Notes: a model not told the origin generated them from the sequence alone. A stretch of 64,000 bases of DNA from a virus (IMGVR_UViG_3300046169_000120:61692-125691); one strand, 5' to 3'; shown: positions 55,057 through 63,180, numbered from the stretch's first letter. Translations and numbers: made by a program.

Positions 55057-55883
55057 TTTTTATGCAATATAATTGTTTGTGGATATTGTTTTTTTACACT
55101 TTCTATCGTTGTGTCTGCGTCTTGTGGTAGTGAATAATTTGATATGATGGGGCAGTCGATCAATTGATTGTGTGGAAAATCACGATTGTTGAAGTGTTTT
55201 CTACCGCTTAATGTGCAGGCAAATGTATGCATGGCAACATCAAAGCTGATGAAGTTATTATTGCATAACCCTACTTCATGCTTTATTAAGCTTTTTGAGT
55301 ATTTAAATAATAACCCAAGCATTGCCGAGTTTCGATAAATCGCAACCCCATTAAGATGACCTGTCCATTCCCCGAATGTATATAAATCTTGTTTACCTCG
55401 ATAACAACTTCCCGCAACAAGAAATTTTTCTGAGTCGCAGTATTCTACAATTTTATCTATCCAATTATCTTGGATTGGTTGTGTATCTGGCTCAAGCATG
55501 AGTAAATCTCGATAATCACTACCCACTAATGAAGCCATTGTGTTAAAAAATAAATTGTTTGGACCTGCGCTTCCGCCAAGAGGTGGGACTTTTGGCAAGT
55601 TCATTTCTTTCAATTCTTTTGGTGTGCGAGCATAAAGATCATCAGAATCTGATAATTCGTGCGAATATATTTTTACATCATTTACATTTTTGCAGTTTTT
55701 ATATTCTAGTAGATCATTGTATTCTGATACATTTCCTTGATTAAAGTATATCAGTAGATCAATTTTTTTATCGAGCGATGCGAAAGTTTTGAAAAATGCA
55801 TCGAGACATTTGTGGGTGTGTCCAGCGACATATTCTCGCTTAGTATTAAGTAATACAACAGCTAATTTAGTGGAAAATTTCAT
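55053..55883 (-). CDS. Glycosyltransferase-like protein
   Basis: 276 aa from the ATG at 55883, fixed by GTGTA 10 nt upstream. KLAVVLLNTKREYVAGHTHK, NNLFFNTMASLVG, YRDLLMLEPDTQPIQDNWID (D-x-D-like) and FGEWTGHLNGVAIYR suggest a GT-A-type fold. It opens the cassette of three sulfotransferases, WcbI-like protein and hydrolase. Confidence 0.6.
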   Translation of the reverse strand: MKFSTKLAVVLLNTKREYVAGHTHKCLDAFFKTFASLDKKIDLLIYFNQGNVSEYNDLLEYKNCKNVNDVKIYSHELSDSDDLYARTPKELKEMNLPKVPPLGGSAGPNNLFFNTMASLVGSDYRDLLMLEPDTQPIQDNWIDKIVEYCDSEKFLVAGSCYRGKQDLYTFGEWTGHLNGVAIYRNSAMLGLLFKYSKSLIKHEVGLCNNNFISFDVAMHTFACTLSGRKHFNNRDFPHNQLIDCPIISNYSLPQDADTTIESVKKQYPQTIILHKK

Positions 55884-56137
55884 TCTGTACAATTACACTC
55901 TATTTTATGTAGAGGGTTGTACAATTTACATTTGTTTTCATATCGAGCTTGCAGGTAAAAAGGCCAAAAGAAGTAATAACTTATTGCATCTTCGTTTTCA
56001 AGTGCTGCATCTAACTCTTTGGCATACAAATACTCCCAATCGCGCTGACTTTCTTTAAGTTTTGTGTCGCTCGGCTTGACGGATGGTTTGGTTAAAACAC
56101 ATCCACTCAACATCAATAACACACAAAGCAATCGCAC
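55880..56137 (-). CDS. Lipoprotein, GTG start
   Basis: 85 aa from GTG at 56137, 9 nt after GTGTA; codons further up lie in the promoter. RLLCVLLMLSGCVL is the lipobox; the mature part DWEYLYAKELDAALENEDAI then YYFFWPFYLQARYENKCK resembles a lipoprotein family in marine phages. It overlaps the glycosyltransferase start. Confidence 0.65.
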   Translation of the reverse strand: MRLLCVLLMLSGCVLTKPSVKPSDTKLKESQRDWEYLYAKELDAALENEDAISYYFFWPFYLQARYENKCKLYNPLHKIECNCTE

Positions 56138-56170
56138 AATAATGTTTACACGCAAAAAAAACTTGCTATA

Positions 56171-56338
56171 TTATTTTTTAATGTAGCGCTTCGTTACTCG
56201 ATTAAATGAGAAGCCTTGGTTGCGAGCGTGAGCTTCCCGCTCAGTCATTTGAATTTCAAGCTCGGGAAATACAGGTGGAGGTTTACTGTAGTTTACAAGA
56301 ATGTAAGTCTGAAGTTTTTTGTTTTCTTTTTCTTTCAT
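56171..56338 (-). CDS. 55-aa basic protein
   Basis: KKLQTYILVNYSKPPPVFPE then RNQGFSFNRVTKRYIKK. ATGA overlap with the upstream gene. Confidence 0.5.
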   Translation of the reverse strand: MKEKENKKLQTYILVNYSKPPPVFPELEIQMTEREAHARNQGFSFNRVTKRYIKK

Positions 56339-56508
56339 AATGAAGAGTTTCCAATTTGAGAAATTTCTTTGATGTCGCGAGCCATACGATTTAATGAATC
56401 GATGATGTGAATCATTTTTGAAAAATAATCTTTATCTTTGTTTTTTGTTGAAGAAGCGAGTCTGTTGTACGTTTCACTTCTTAGTTTTAATAAATCTTGT
56501 TCATTCAT
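56335..56508 (-). CDS. 57-aa helical protein
   Basis: MNEQDLLKLRSETYNRLASS then FSKMIHIIDSLNRMARDIKE. Overlaps both neighbours. Confidence 0.5.
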   Translation of the reverse strand: MNEQDLLKLRSETYNRLASSTKNKDKDYFSKMIHIIDSLNRMARDIKEISQIGNSSL

Positions 56509-56704
56509 CAATTTCTATTCCGTTTTGCTCACAGAAACAAACTGCGTAACCGGTTTTAAAACTAAAACGATCTATGAAAATAGTAAGAGCCATTATAATA
56601 AATGGCTCCCAAGTTGCGTACCCGAAATTGTAGAATAATAAAAATCCTACAATTCCAAAAGGTACAAACTTGTTTAGGCCATAATCTAGGACCGCTTGAT
56701 TCAC
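56501..56704 (-). CDS. Two-segment membrane protein, GTG start
   Basis: 67 aa from GTG at 56704 (GTGA overlaps the upstream stop; a longer frame lies inside that gene). KFVPFGIVGFLLFYNFGYAT then PFIIMALTIFIDRF are membrane segments. Holin-like topology. Confidence 0.55.
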   Translation of the reverse strand: MNQAVLDYGLNKFVPFGIVGFLLFYNFGYATWEPFIIMALTIFIDRFSFKTGYAVCFCEQNGIEIDE

Positions 56705-56949
56705 GAAGCGCGAGTTAAGGAAACGATACGGTCGTGCCTGAATGAACGAACTTCTTTGCGCCCAAAACAATAAGCTTTGAATCCAACATTGTTGCGCTCT
56801 TCGTCGCGATTGCCAAAAGATTCACTTAGAACAGGGCGACCGATTTCATAGGTTTTAACTTGATTATCGGCATTGCGATACACAACGAAGTATTTTTGAT
56901 TTGATTTTTTCATGACTGCTTTTTTTAACTTTGTTTTAATATTGAACAT
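56701..56949 (-). CDS. WYL-like small protein
   Basis: 82 aa. KYFVVYRNADNQVKTYEIGR, then GFKAYCFGRKEVRSFRHDRI: the strand order and the C-terminal R.FR.DRI resemble the WYL ligand-binding domain, without a DNA-binding part. Leaderless: TTGACA-N17-GATAAT (TATGAGATAAT) ends 6 nt before the ATG. Confidence 0.55.
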   Translation of the reverse strand: MFNIKTKLKKAVMKKSNQKYFVVYRNADNQVKTYEIGRPVLSESFGNRDEERNNVGFKAYCFGRKEVRSFRHDRIVSLTRAS

Positions 56950-56998
56950 GCAAGCATTATCTCATAAATTGAATGAGATGTCAATAGTAAAATGCAGA

Positions 56999-58300
56999 TT
57001 ATTGAAGAATGTCCATCAATGGTTCGCCGTCATGCGCGATTTTAAATGGTCTGCCTGATGGAGAATATTGAACGTCATTGAGTGGCAATCCCATGGCATA
57101 TCCAATTGTTGCATTCAAGCCTGCGGGATCAACAAATTTTCCTTCTGCGGGATTGCGGCCAACGCTATCCATTTTTCCATAAGCTGTGCCACCTTTGATT
57201 CCACCACCCGCAAGAAACGCAGAAAATCCATAAGGCCAATGATCTCGACCATTACCACCGTTGATTCGTGGTGTGCGACCAAATTCAGAAACCAAAACAA
57301 CCATTGTGTCGCTGAGTAAACCGCGAACTTCCAAATCAAAAAGTAATGCGCTCAATGCTTTGTCCATGTCTGCACAATTATTTTCTACTGTTTCAAAATT
57401 ATTAGAGTGTGTGTCCCAACCTCCTCGTGTGACCTCAACATAGCGGACATTATTCTCAATCAATCGCCTTGCAAGCAAACACCCTTGTCCAAAAGATGAT
57501 CGACCATACATGTCTTTCATTTGTTCTGACTCTAAAGTGATATCAAATGCTTTCAAATCTTCACTGCGCATTAGTTTCACCGCATCATCATAAAGATCAG
57601 TATATGCACGCACTTGTTTTTGATCGTATGTATTCAAGAAATTAGAATTCATCTTGTGCGCCATTGATAATCTTCCATTGAATCGAGATTGATCAATATA
57701 GTCTGCGGCTTTGCTGTTTGCTAGTCCTGCATGTGGGTTGCCAATTGGAAGTGGGCCAAATTTAGATTCCAAAAATCCTGAACTACCTGATCTACCATTA
57801 ATAGAAACATTTGCAGGTATGGTTGAATTGATTGCCCCAGACATTTTAGCTATCCAACTTCCAAATGTGGGATGTGAAATGGTTCCGCGCATTTGATAAC
57901 TTGTGTGCATCAAATAATTTGCTTGCATGTGTGCCCCTTGACTTGTCATCATTGTGCGAATAATTGCTGAATTGTGCATATGATTGGCTGTCTGTGGCAA
58001 ATATTCAGAAACAAACACATCATCTGCTGAAGTAGGTATTGGTTTTACTGGGCCGCTATAATCTTCTTCCGCATCCATATTAGGCGCAAAGGTATCCATA
58101 TGGGACATTCCGGCGGCCATATATAGATATATAATGCGTCGAGCTTTTGCAGGTCGAACGCCTGGCTCTAAAGCCTGTATCGGTGTGTTTACATAGTTTC
58201 CTGCAATTGGCAACAAACCAACGCCAAGGCACGCCTTTGCTGCACTAGCAACAAATTCCCTACGACTTAATTCGTTAAGTGTTTTGAGATCTGATTTCAT
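56999..58300 (-). CDS. DUF1501 protein with Tat signal
   Basis: 433 aa. LSRREFVASAAKACLGVGLL is a twin-arginine signal, so a folded protein is exported. The body has IIYLYMAAGMSHMDTF, GGWDTHSNNFETVENNC, LVSEFGRTPRINGGNGRDHW and GGTAYGKMDSVG, the set typical of DUF1501, a sulfatase/alkaline-phosphatase-like family common in Planctomycetes and Verrucomicrobia. It starts inside the stop of dUTPase (ATGA), so it is part of the phage operon, an acquired host gene. Confidence 0.85.
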   Translation of the reverse strand: MKSDLKTLNELSRREFVASAAKACLGVGLLPIAGNYVNTPIQALEPGVRPAKARRIIYLYMAAGMSHMDTFAPNMDAEEDYSGPVKPIPTSADDVFVSEYLPQTANHMHNSAIIRTMMTSQGAHMQANYLMHTSYQMRGTISHPTFGSWIAKMSGAINSTIPANVSINGRSGSSGFLESKFGPLPIGNPHAGLANSKAADYIDQSRFNGRLSMAHKMNSNFLNTYDQKQVRAYTDLYDDAVKLMRSEDLKAFDITLESEQMKDMYGRSSFGQGCLLARRLIENNVRYVEVTRGGWDTHSNNFETVENNCADMDKALSALLFDLEVRGLLSDTMVVLVSEFGRTPRINGGNGRDHWPYGFSAFLAGGGIKGGTAYGKMDSVGRNPAEGKFVDPAGLNATIGYAMGLPLNDVQYSPSGRPFKIAHDGEPLMDILQ

Positions 58301-58737
58301 GCACCCGTACTGCCAAAACCGCCATCTCCGCGATCTGTGTCGGATAACTCTTCTACTTCTTCAATGTTAACCCATGGTAGTTTCATGATAATAAGTTGAG
58401 CGATACGATCACCCTCTTTATATTCTACACCTCCAAGAAGAGGAGTGCTCATACGAATTTTAATTTCTCCGCGATAACCACTATCTACTACTCCAACAGA
58501 GTTTCTTAAATAGTGATCTGTCTTGGATATACTAGACCGTGGAAATATAAGGCCCACATAGCCTTCAGGAATCTCCATTGCCAAGCCTGTTCCATATTCG
58601 TAGAAGCCCCCCGATTTTTTTAAAGAAATTGCAACCAAATCCATTCCCGCATCACCTTTTTTTGTATAACTAGGAATGATCGCCGCTGAAAAAATTTTTT
58701 TGAATTTTAAGTTTACTGTATTCTGATTTCTTTCCAT
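58297..58737 (-). CDS. dut: dUTP diphosphatase
   Basis: 146 aa. Motifs of trimeric dUTPase: GDAGMDL (I), FPRSSISKTDHYL (II), NSVGVVDSGYRGEI (III), GDRIAQLIIMKL (IV) and RGDGGFGSTG (V). All five are intact. Lowers dUTP during phage DNA synthesis together with the dCMP deaminase nearby. Confidence 0.95.
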   Translation of the reverse strand: MERNQNTVNLKFKKIFSAAIIPSYTKKGDAGMDLVAISLKKSGGFYEYGTGLAMEIPEGYVGLIFPRSSISKTDHYLRNSVGVVDSGYRGEIKIRMSTPLLGGVEYKEGDRIAQLIIMKLPWVNIEEVEELSDTDRGDGGFGSTGA

Positions 58738-59294
58738 GATACTAATTTTTGTTTTACTAAATCTCTGATATGTCTTTGTTTTTGACTGAGTTGACTGTTA
58801 CCACTCTTGACTTCGATGAATGTAATTTCATCATCGCCAAATGAAATGTAATCGATTGGCTGTCCTAAAAATGAACAACGTTCAGGTTCAAATTCGAACT
58901 GATCTAAAAATGGAGCAAGTGTTTCGGCGATGTGTCCAAGTCTAACCTCGCCACTTTTCTTTTGCGATAAAACTTTTTTGCGTGCAATTGTTTCATCATC
59001 TAATTTTTTTTCAAGATCAATTATCTTTGTTTGTAATTGTTTTTCTTTTTGTTTATAATCTTCGCTGCTAGATTGAACATTGTTTTGCTGTTTGTCGAGA
59101 GCGCTTTGTAGGTTTTTGATTGTTTGTGTGAAATTTTCTTCGCGAGTTTGATGTTCCACATCGTGTGAGTTCAATCGAGTACGCAAAAATTCATTCTCAT
59201 TTCTCAACTCATCAACAACACCATCATCTTGCTTGGGCTGATAGATATACCAAATCAAACCAGCAATAATTAAAATACATATTCCTTCAAACAT
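58713..59294 (-). CDS. Membrane-anchored Holliday-junction-resolvase-related nuclease
   Basis: 193 aa. A membrane segment (residues 3-18), a long coiled coil (about 25-115) and a C-terminal nuclease-like domain: LGHIAETLAPFLDQF, PIDYISFGDDEITFIEVKSG and RHIRDLVKQKLVSW. D...E-V-K is a PD-(D/E)xK core as in the family related to archaeal resolvases (PF10107-type). Overlaps the dUTPase gene. Confidence 0.75.
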   Translation of the reverse strand: MFEGICILIIAGLIWYIYQPKQDDGVVDELRNENEFLRTRLNSHDVEHQTREENFTQTIKNLQSALDKQQNNVQSSSEDYKQKEKQLQTKIIDLEKKLDDETIARKKVLSQKKSGEVRLGHIAETLAPFLDQFEFEPERCSFLGQPIDYISFGDDEITFIEVKSGNSQLSQKQRHIRDLVKQKLVSWKEIRIQ

Positions 59295-59307
59295 ACAAGA
59301 TTATATG

Positions 59308-59760
59308 TTATGATTCACACTGTTCTACAATTACTCCAGCTTTTTTTAATAAATTTATACCTTCTTCGTCTTTATATAATTCATTGTATACAAGGCGAAC
59401 AATATTAGATTGTATGATTAATTTCGCGCAATCAAGACAAGGTGATGCGGTTGTGTACATTGTCGCTCCCGCACTAGACTGAGTACTCTTTGCGAGTTTT
59501 GTAATAGCATTACTTTCTGCATGTAATACTTCAGGCTTGGTTGTCAACTTATAGCCTCGTGAAGCAAGCATGCTTGGTACAACCTCTTCTACCTCACAGT
59601 TGTTAGAAAAACCTCTTGGAGTACCATTGTAGCCGTCGCTAATGATGGTTCCGTCGCGCACAATCAAACAGCCTACCTGCTTGCGCCGCGCTTTTGATAA
59701 ACGCGACCAAGAGGTGGCCATTTGGATGTATGTTTTATCTAATTCATTCTGATGCGGCAT
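59308..59760 (-). CDS. dCMP deaminase
   Basis: 150 aa from MPHQNELDKTYI (59760; a longer frame overlaps the upstream gene). HAESNAI and SPCLDCAKLI are the zinc-binding deaminase motifs. It converts dCMP to dUMP for dTTP supply. Confidence 0.9.
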   Translation of the reverse strand: MPHQNELDKTYIQMATSWSRLSKARRKQVGCLIVRDGTIISDGYNGTPRGFSNNCEVEEVVPSMLASRGYKLTTKPEVLHAESNAITKLAKSTQSSAGATMYTTASPCLDCAKLIIQSNIVRLVYNELYKDEEGINLLKKAGVIVEQCES

Positions 59761-60244
59761 CTTGCTTTTTCCAAACTTGACAACTTTCAAGAGATTTTAA
59801 ATCTTTAACGTTGATTTGAGTAATCTCTTCTAGCTTGCCGCTACGTTTATAAATTCTATACTTCGCTTTCTTCGCTAGTGTCACAAACGGTAAATCATAT
59901 CGTATCTTGCCACTGTTTAACATTTTCACCATCTCCTTGCGATTGACGACAACAAAATCATAATTTCTTTCGAAAGCCACAAACTGTGCGTCTCCGTGAA
60001 TCCACCCATCCTTACCCTCGGCGTTTTTAAACTCAATCCACAACCATTCTTGGCTTTGTTTTTTGTTTTTAATTTTTTTTACATCAAAAAGAATATCAAT
60101 TGCTTTACCACCTTTACCTTTTGCTTTAAGTACGTGAGTAACATTATTGTATTCATTTCTATATGCTCGCTTGGGGGAATATCCGCGACTAGTCGCAAGA
60201 TCTTCAAACGAAATCTTCCTTTCTTGACTAGGTAAATCTTCCAC
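59744..60244 (-). CDS. PD-(D/E)xK-like nuclease candidate
   Basis: 166 aa. KAIDILFDVKKIKN, then WLWIEFKNAEGKDGWIHGDA: D and E-x-K spaced as in PD-(D/E)xK enzymes, with FVAFERNYDFVVVNR completing the core. Restriction-like or recombination nuclease; the exact role is unknown. Overlaps the deaminase start. Confidence 0.6.
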   Translation of the reverse strand: MEDLPSQERKISFEDLATSRGYSPKRAYRNEYNNVTHVLKAKGKGGKAIDILFDVKKIKNKKQSQEWLWIEFKNAEGKDGWIHGDAQFVAFERNYDFVVVNRKEMVKMLNSGKIRYDLPFVTLAKKAKYRIYKRSGKLEEITQINVKDLKSLESCQVWKKQDAASE

Positions 60245-60438
60245 TATCTTATTTTGGATGGAGATGATGTTTCTACCACTTTAACTTTTCGTTGATCGGG
60301 ATCTTTCCACTTTTTAAGTGTTTCAACAAGCTTTTCAGCGCGAACTTGAGCATCTTCTTTAGTCGCATAATTTTTATCTTCAATCCTTCGCGAATTGCGA
60401 GTCACTACATATACTGTTTTTTGTTTTAATTCCGTCAT
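60244..60438 (-). CDS. 64-aa basic protein
   Basis: KTVYVVTRNSRRIEDKNYAT then AQVRAEKLVETLKKWKDPDQ. Strand-strand-helix, typical for small phage proteins. Stop touches the next ATG. Confidence 0.55.
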   Translation of the reverse strand: MTELKQKTVYVVTRNSRRIEDKNYATKEDAQVRAEKLVETLKKWKDPDQRKVKVVETSSPSKIR

Positions 60439-60444
60439 GTTTTA

Positions 60445-61371
60445 TTATATTGATTGTACGAGTTTTTTACCAAAATTAGTAATTTTTCTTTCCCCGTCGA
60501 TTTGTATAAAGTTTTTTCTTAAAAGATAAATTTCATGATCACGCCTTAAGCTCGTTGGACTTAAACCTGTGACCGCAGAAAGCGTTTGTAATTTACAGCT
60601 CCCTCTGTCAGCAAGTATCTCTAGGATTTGTTTCTCAGTGCATGTAATGCCATGAGGTAAAATACCAAGCAAGTCAGTTAATTCACTATAATCTGACATT
60701 TTAAATGTGTTTTGATTTTCACTTTCACAATACAATGAAATTTCTTTGGCGCGCATAACTGCATTTCGAGCATTGCCGCGAACGGTGAGAGATAAAGCAT
60801 TCAATGCTTCATCACTAAAGTTTACACCTTCGCAATTTAATTTAATTATATTAGAAAGATTCTCTTTAGAATACTGTTCAAAGTCAACTGTGCTTAGGCG
60901 ATCTTTTAATGGAGGAAATAGTTTATCGCTTTCTGTTGTTGCAAATATGAATGTCTGCTTGGTGAAATCAAATGTAAATGTTTGATCATCGTATACAAAT
61001 TCCTTGGTGTGTGTTTTCTCGGTGTTAAAAATAGTAAGAAAAGCCATTGTGAGATCTTTGGGAAGCGCATGCGCTTCATCAAAAAGAATGGTGATTTCGT
61101 TGTTCATAACCAAAGGAATGAAAATCTGCTCAAAAAACTGAGCGTTGTTCTTGATGGTCGAGCAATTAAGCTCTAAGAATGGACGCTTGCTTCCATCTTT
61201 ATTCTTGAGGTTTTTAGCAAACTCTTTTGCAAACAATGTTTTACCAAGACCTTTAGCTCCAACCAAGTTTAAAAATGGACAAACACTTGTTGCTTGATAC
61301 GCTTTAAGATAAAAATTGAGCTTCTTCTTTACGTTGTCTTGCCCAATTAAATGTGAAAAATAATTATTCAT
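60445..61371 (-). CDS. RuvB-like AAA+ ATPase
   Basis: 308 aa from MNNYFSHLIGQDNVKK (61371). Walker A GAKGLGKT, Walker B ILFDEAHALP, sensor-1 region FATTESDKLF, arginine-finger-like LKDRLST, and a C-terminal winged-helix (TCTEKQILEILADRGSCKL then GLSPTSLRRDHEIYLLRK). The layout matches the Holliday-junction branch-migration motor RuvB. With the resolvase-related nuclease nearby it forms a recombination module. Confidence 0.85.
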   Translation of the reverse strand: MNNYFSHLIGQDNVKKKLNFYLKAYQATSVCPFLNLVGAKGLGKTLFAKEFAKNLKNKDGSKRPFLELNCSTIKNNAQFFEQIFIPLVMNNEITILFDEAHALPKDLTMAFLTIFNTEKTHTKEFVYDDQTFTFDFTKQTFIFATTESDKLFPPLKDRLSTVDFEQYSKENLSNIIKLNCEGVNFSDEALNALSLTVRGNARNAVMRAKEISLYCESENQNTFKMSDYSELTDLLGILPHGITCTEKQILEILADRGSCKLQTLSAVTGLSPTSLRRDHEIYLLRKNFIQIDGERKITNFGKKLVQSI

Positions 61372-61633
61372 TGTCAAAGTCTGTAACGGCGTATTCAATT
61401 TTGTCTTCGACTGATTGAATTTCAGAGAAGTCTGCAGAAGTTGTTTTTCCAGAAAGATAGTTTGCGTAAAGTCTTCCCTTTACCCAATCTTCACTAACAG
61501 GAATAGAAGTTACTTCTTGCGCTGCAAGATCAAGGATCTCTTGAATAGACAAGGTCACAATAGAGGAACCGCCTTTGCCACTATTGCGGCGTTTGCGGGG
61601 AGTACCATCTTTGTTTAATGCGATTTTCTTCAT
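61364..61633 (-). CDS. 89-aa protein
   Basis: MKKIALNKDGTPRKRRNSGK basic start, then an acidic helical part with WVKGRLYANYLSGKTTSADF. Leaderless-type: TTGACT-N17-GATAAT (TATGAGATAAT) ends 8 nt before the ATG. Confidence 0.55.
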   Translation of the reverse strand: MKKIALNKDGTPRKRRNSGKGGSSIVTLSIQEILDLAAQEVTSIPVSEDWVKGRLYANYLSGKTTSADFSEIQSVEDKIEYAVTDFDNE

Positions 61634-61679
61634 ATGAGACTATTATCTCATAATCTGAAGATTTAGTCAAGAAAAAAAA

Positions 61680-61895
61680 CTAAGAATCTATATCAGATTC
61701 AAATTCTATGTTGCCTTGGTTTGCTAACTCTACAACTTTTTCTTGCAATGCCCCAATAATTGTGATCGTATTTATATCGTACTCGTCAACGTAGCGATAA
61801 ATTAAATTTTCTAAATCCATTCGAAATGAATCTGTCTGTTCGTCGTAATCTTTTGGGCCAGAGATAAACAATTCGTCGTCATCTTTTTTATTCAT
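61680..61895 (-). CDS. 71-aa acidic late-type protein
   Basis: DENLIYRYVDEYDINTITII-like segment (the NTITIIGALQ part recurs in marine-phage small proteins). GTGTA lies 12 nt before the ATG. Overlaps the upstream gene by ATGA. Confidence 0.55.
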   Translation of the reverse strand: MNKKDDDELFISGPKDYDEQTDSFRMDLENLIYRYVDEYDINTITIIGALQEKVVELANQGNIEFESDIDS

Positions 61896-62185
61896 AAGTA
61901 CTTTATATACACTTCAAATAATTCAAATGCACGTTTTACTTTTTGTTCTCTCTGACGTTTTCGTGTTGGAGATTTTAAAATTGTGTTGGTTTGTTTTACT
62001 TTAAAACCAAATGCCATTTCATCTAAAATGGTTCGCCACTCTTGTTCTGTAAGGTTTGCGGGGCGATCTTTTTTTAACCTTTTCTTTTTAAGAGCTATTT
62101 TCTCGAGAACAAGTTGTTGTACTGTTTTTTCTTTATTTTTTTTCTTAAAAGGATTAAGTGATTTTAACTTGTCTATTATTTTCAT
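61892..62185 (-). CDS. 97-aa basic conserved-type protein
   Basis: ANLTEQEWRTILDEMAFGFK, then RAFELFEVYIKYL: the LTEEEWR.ILDEM.FGFE...GL.LF.KY pattern is common in marine phage genomes. Function unknown. Confidence 0.65.
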   Translation of the reverse strand: MKIIDKLKSLNPFKKKNKEKTVQQLVLEKIALKKKRLKKDRPANLTEQEWRTILDEMAFGFKVKQTNTILKSPTRKRQREQKVKRAFELFEVYIKYL

Positions 62186-62604
62186 GCTTGCCAGAAGTTT
62201 TCTATTGCTTGTTGTGTTGGTTCGATTAGACTATGTAATTGACAGCAAAAATCATTTTCACTTGTCCAGTCCATTGTGTTTTGTAACATATATATGTATC
62301 TTACACCTTCTGCTTTACCAAAGTCATAAAAACAACATTGCATTTCGCGGTGATTATCTTTAATCAATTCCGCAATCAAGAAAGGGGTTGTAGCTTCTAT
62401 ACCTTGAGTTAATACATCATAAAACAATTGTCCATGATCTGTATTTGTTTCAAAATATATATTTGATATGTTTGTGCCATTTGCTGCTACTCCTACCATC
62501 AACATTTTATCCACAAAATATTCTTGGAATGTTTCTAGCTTGTCATAAAAATTAAGCTGAGAACTTTTTTCAAATATGTATTTGTGTGTGGGAGAAACAA
62601 GCAT
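62182..62604 (-). CDS. 140-aa protein after tmRNA
   Basis: Start taken at MLVSPTHKYIFEKS (62604). An earlier in-frame ATG at 62664 lies inside the tmRNA acceptor/T-arm, so it is not likely to be used. CCFYDFGKAEGVRYIYML and a WTSENDF segment follow. Unknown function. Confidence 0.55.
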   Translation of the reverse strand: MLVSPTHKYIFEKSSQLNFYDKLETFQEYFVDKMLMVGVAANGTNISNIYFETNTDHGQLFYDVLTQGIEATTPFLIAELIKDNHREMQCCFYDFGKAEGVRYIYMLQNTMDWTSENDFCCQLHSLIEPTQQAIENFWQA

Positions 62605-62610
62605 TTTAAA

Positions 62611-62976
62611 TGGTGGACGCGGTGGTAGTCGAAACCACGTCTTTAAATCTTCAAAAATATACATCTACAAGTTTAGTTTATTTTTTTTATAGTTACGATA
62701 TAAACATCCAACTAATTGTTTCAATTATTTACAGTTTGTGATACAAATAAACTTTTTCTGTTTTGCAGATGGTTGACCCCTCTCCTACCGTATCTGCGTC
62801 TGATAGGGAGGGGTAGCAGAACTAAGCTGCTAGGGCCAATTTCTCAGCTACTGGGCTGAAAGCTTGGACACGATTTTTATTCTTGCCATGTACAAGTTTG
62901 TGCCTTTTAACGAAGCCTGGCACCTCTTCGACTTGCAATATACGAATTCAATTTAAATCAAATCCAGTACGCGCCC
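62611..62976 (-). ncRNA. ssrA: tmRNA (SsrA), phage-encoded
   Basis: 366 nt. 5' GGGCGCG pairs with CGCGTCC near the 3' end; T-arm GTGGT-TTCGACT-ACCAC, discriminator A and CCA follow. The 5' part CTGGATTTGA matches the conserved tmRNA start. A mRNA-like frame ends GAG-AAA-TTG-GCC-CTA-GCA-GCT-TAG, so the tag ends EKLALAA (stop at 62822-62824); a GGC at 62887-62885 is the probable resume codon, giving about 21 residues. GTGCC/GGCAC before the tag and CCCCTCCCTA/TAGGAGAGGGG after it can form pseudoknot stems. It sits 18 nt after the holin-like gene. Confidence 0.9.
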
Positions 62977-62994
62977 AAAAATGTGAAAGAACAA

Positions 62995-63180
62995 TTATTT
63001 GCCACTATTCTTACCAAGATCGGCGAGACCTTGACCGAGAACATAAGCGACAATAGGAGTTACAATCTGCATCATCGTGTCTTGAGTAAGACCTAATCCC
63101 CATATGTGATTAATAATGGGCACTCCAGCTGCTACTGCGGCAGCCCAAAACTTTTTGCTGTGCCAAAATGGTTTTTCCAT
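62995..63180 (-). CDS. Holin-like membrane protein
   Basis: 61 aa. KKFWAAAVAAGVPIINHIWG and MMQIVTPIVAYVLGQGLADL are two membrane-associated segments, with a polar KPFW start and GKNSGK end. Matches small holin-like proteins of marine phages. tmRNA follows directly. Confidence 0.65.
   Translation of the reverse strand: MEKPFWHSKKFWAAAVAAGVPIINHIWGLGLTQDTMMQIVTPIVAYVLGQGLADLGKNSGK

Noticed and set aside
62605-62664. Upstream start of the 62182 gene
   Set aside because: The extra 20 codons coincide with the tmRNA T-arm and acceptor stem, so they are RNA sequence read as protein.
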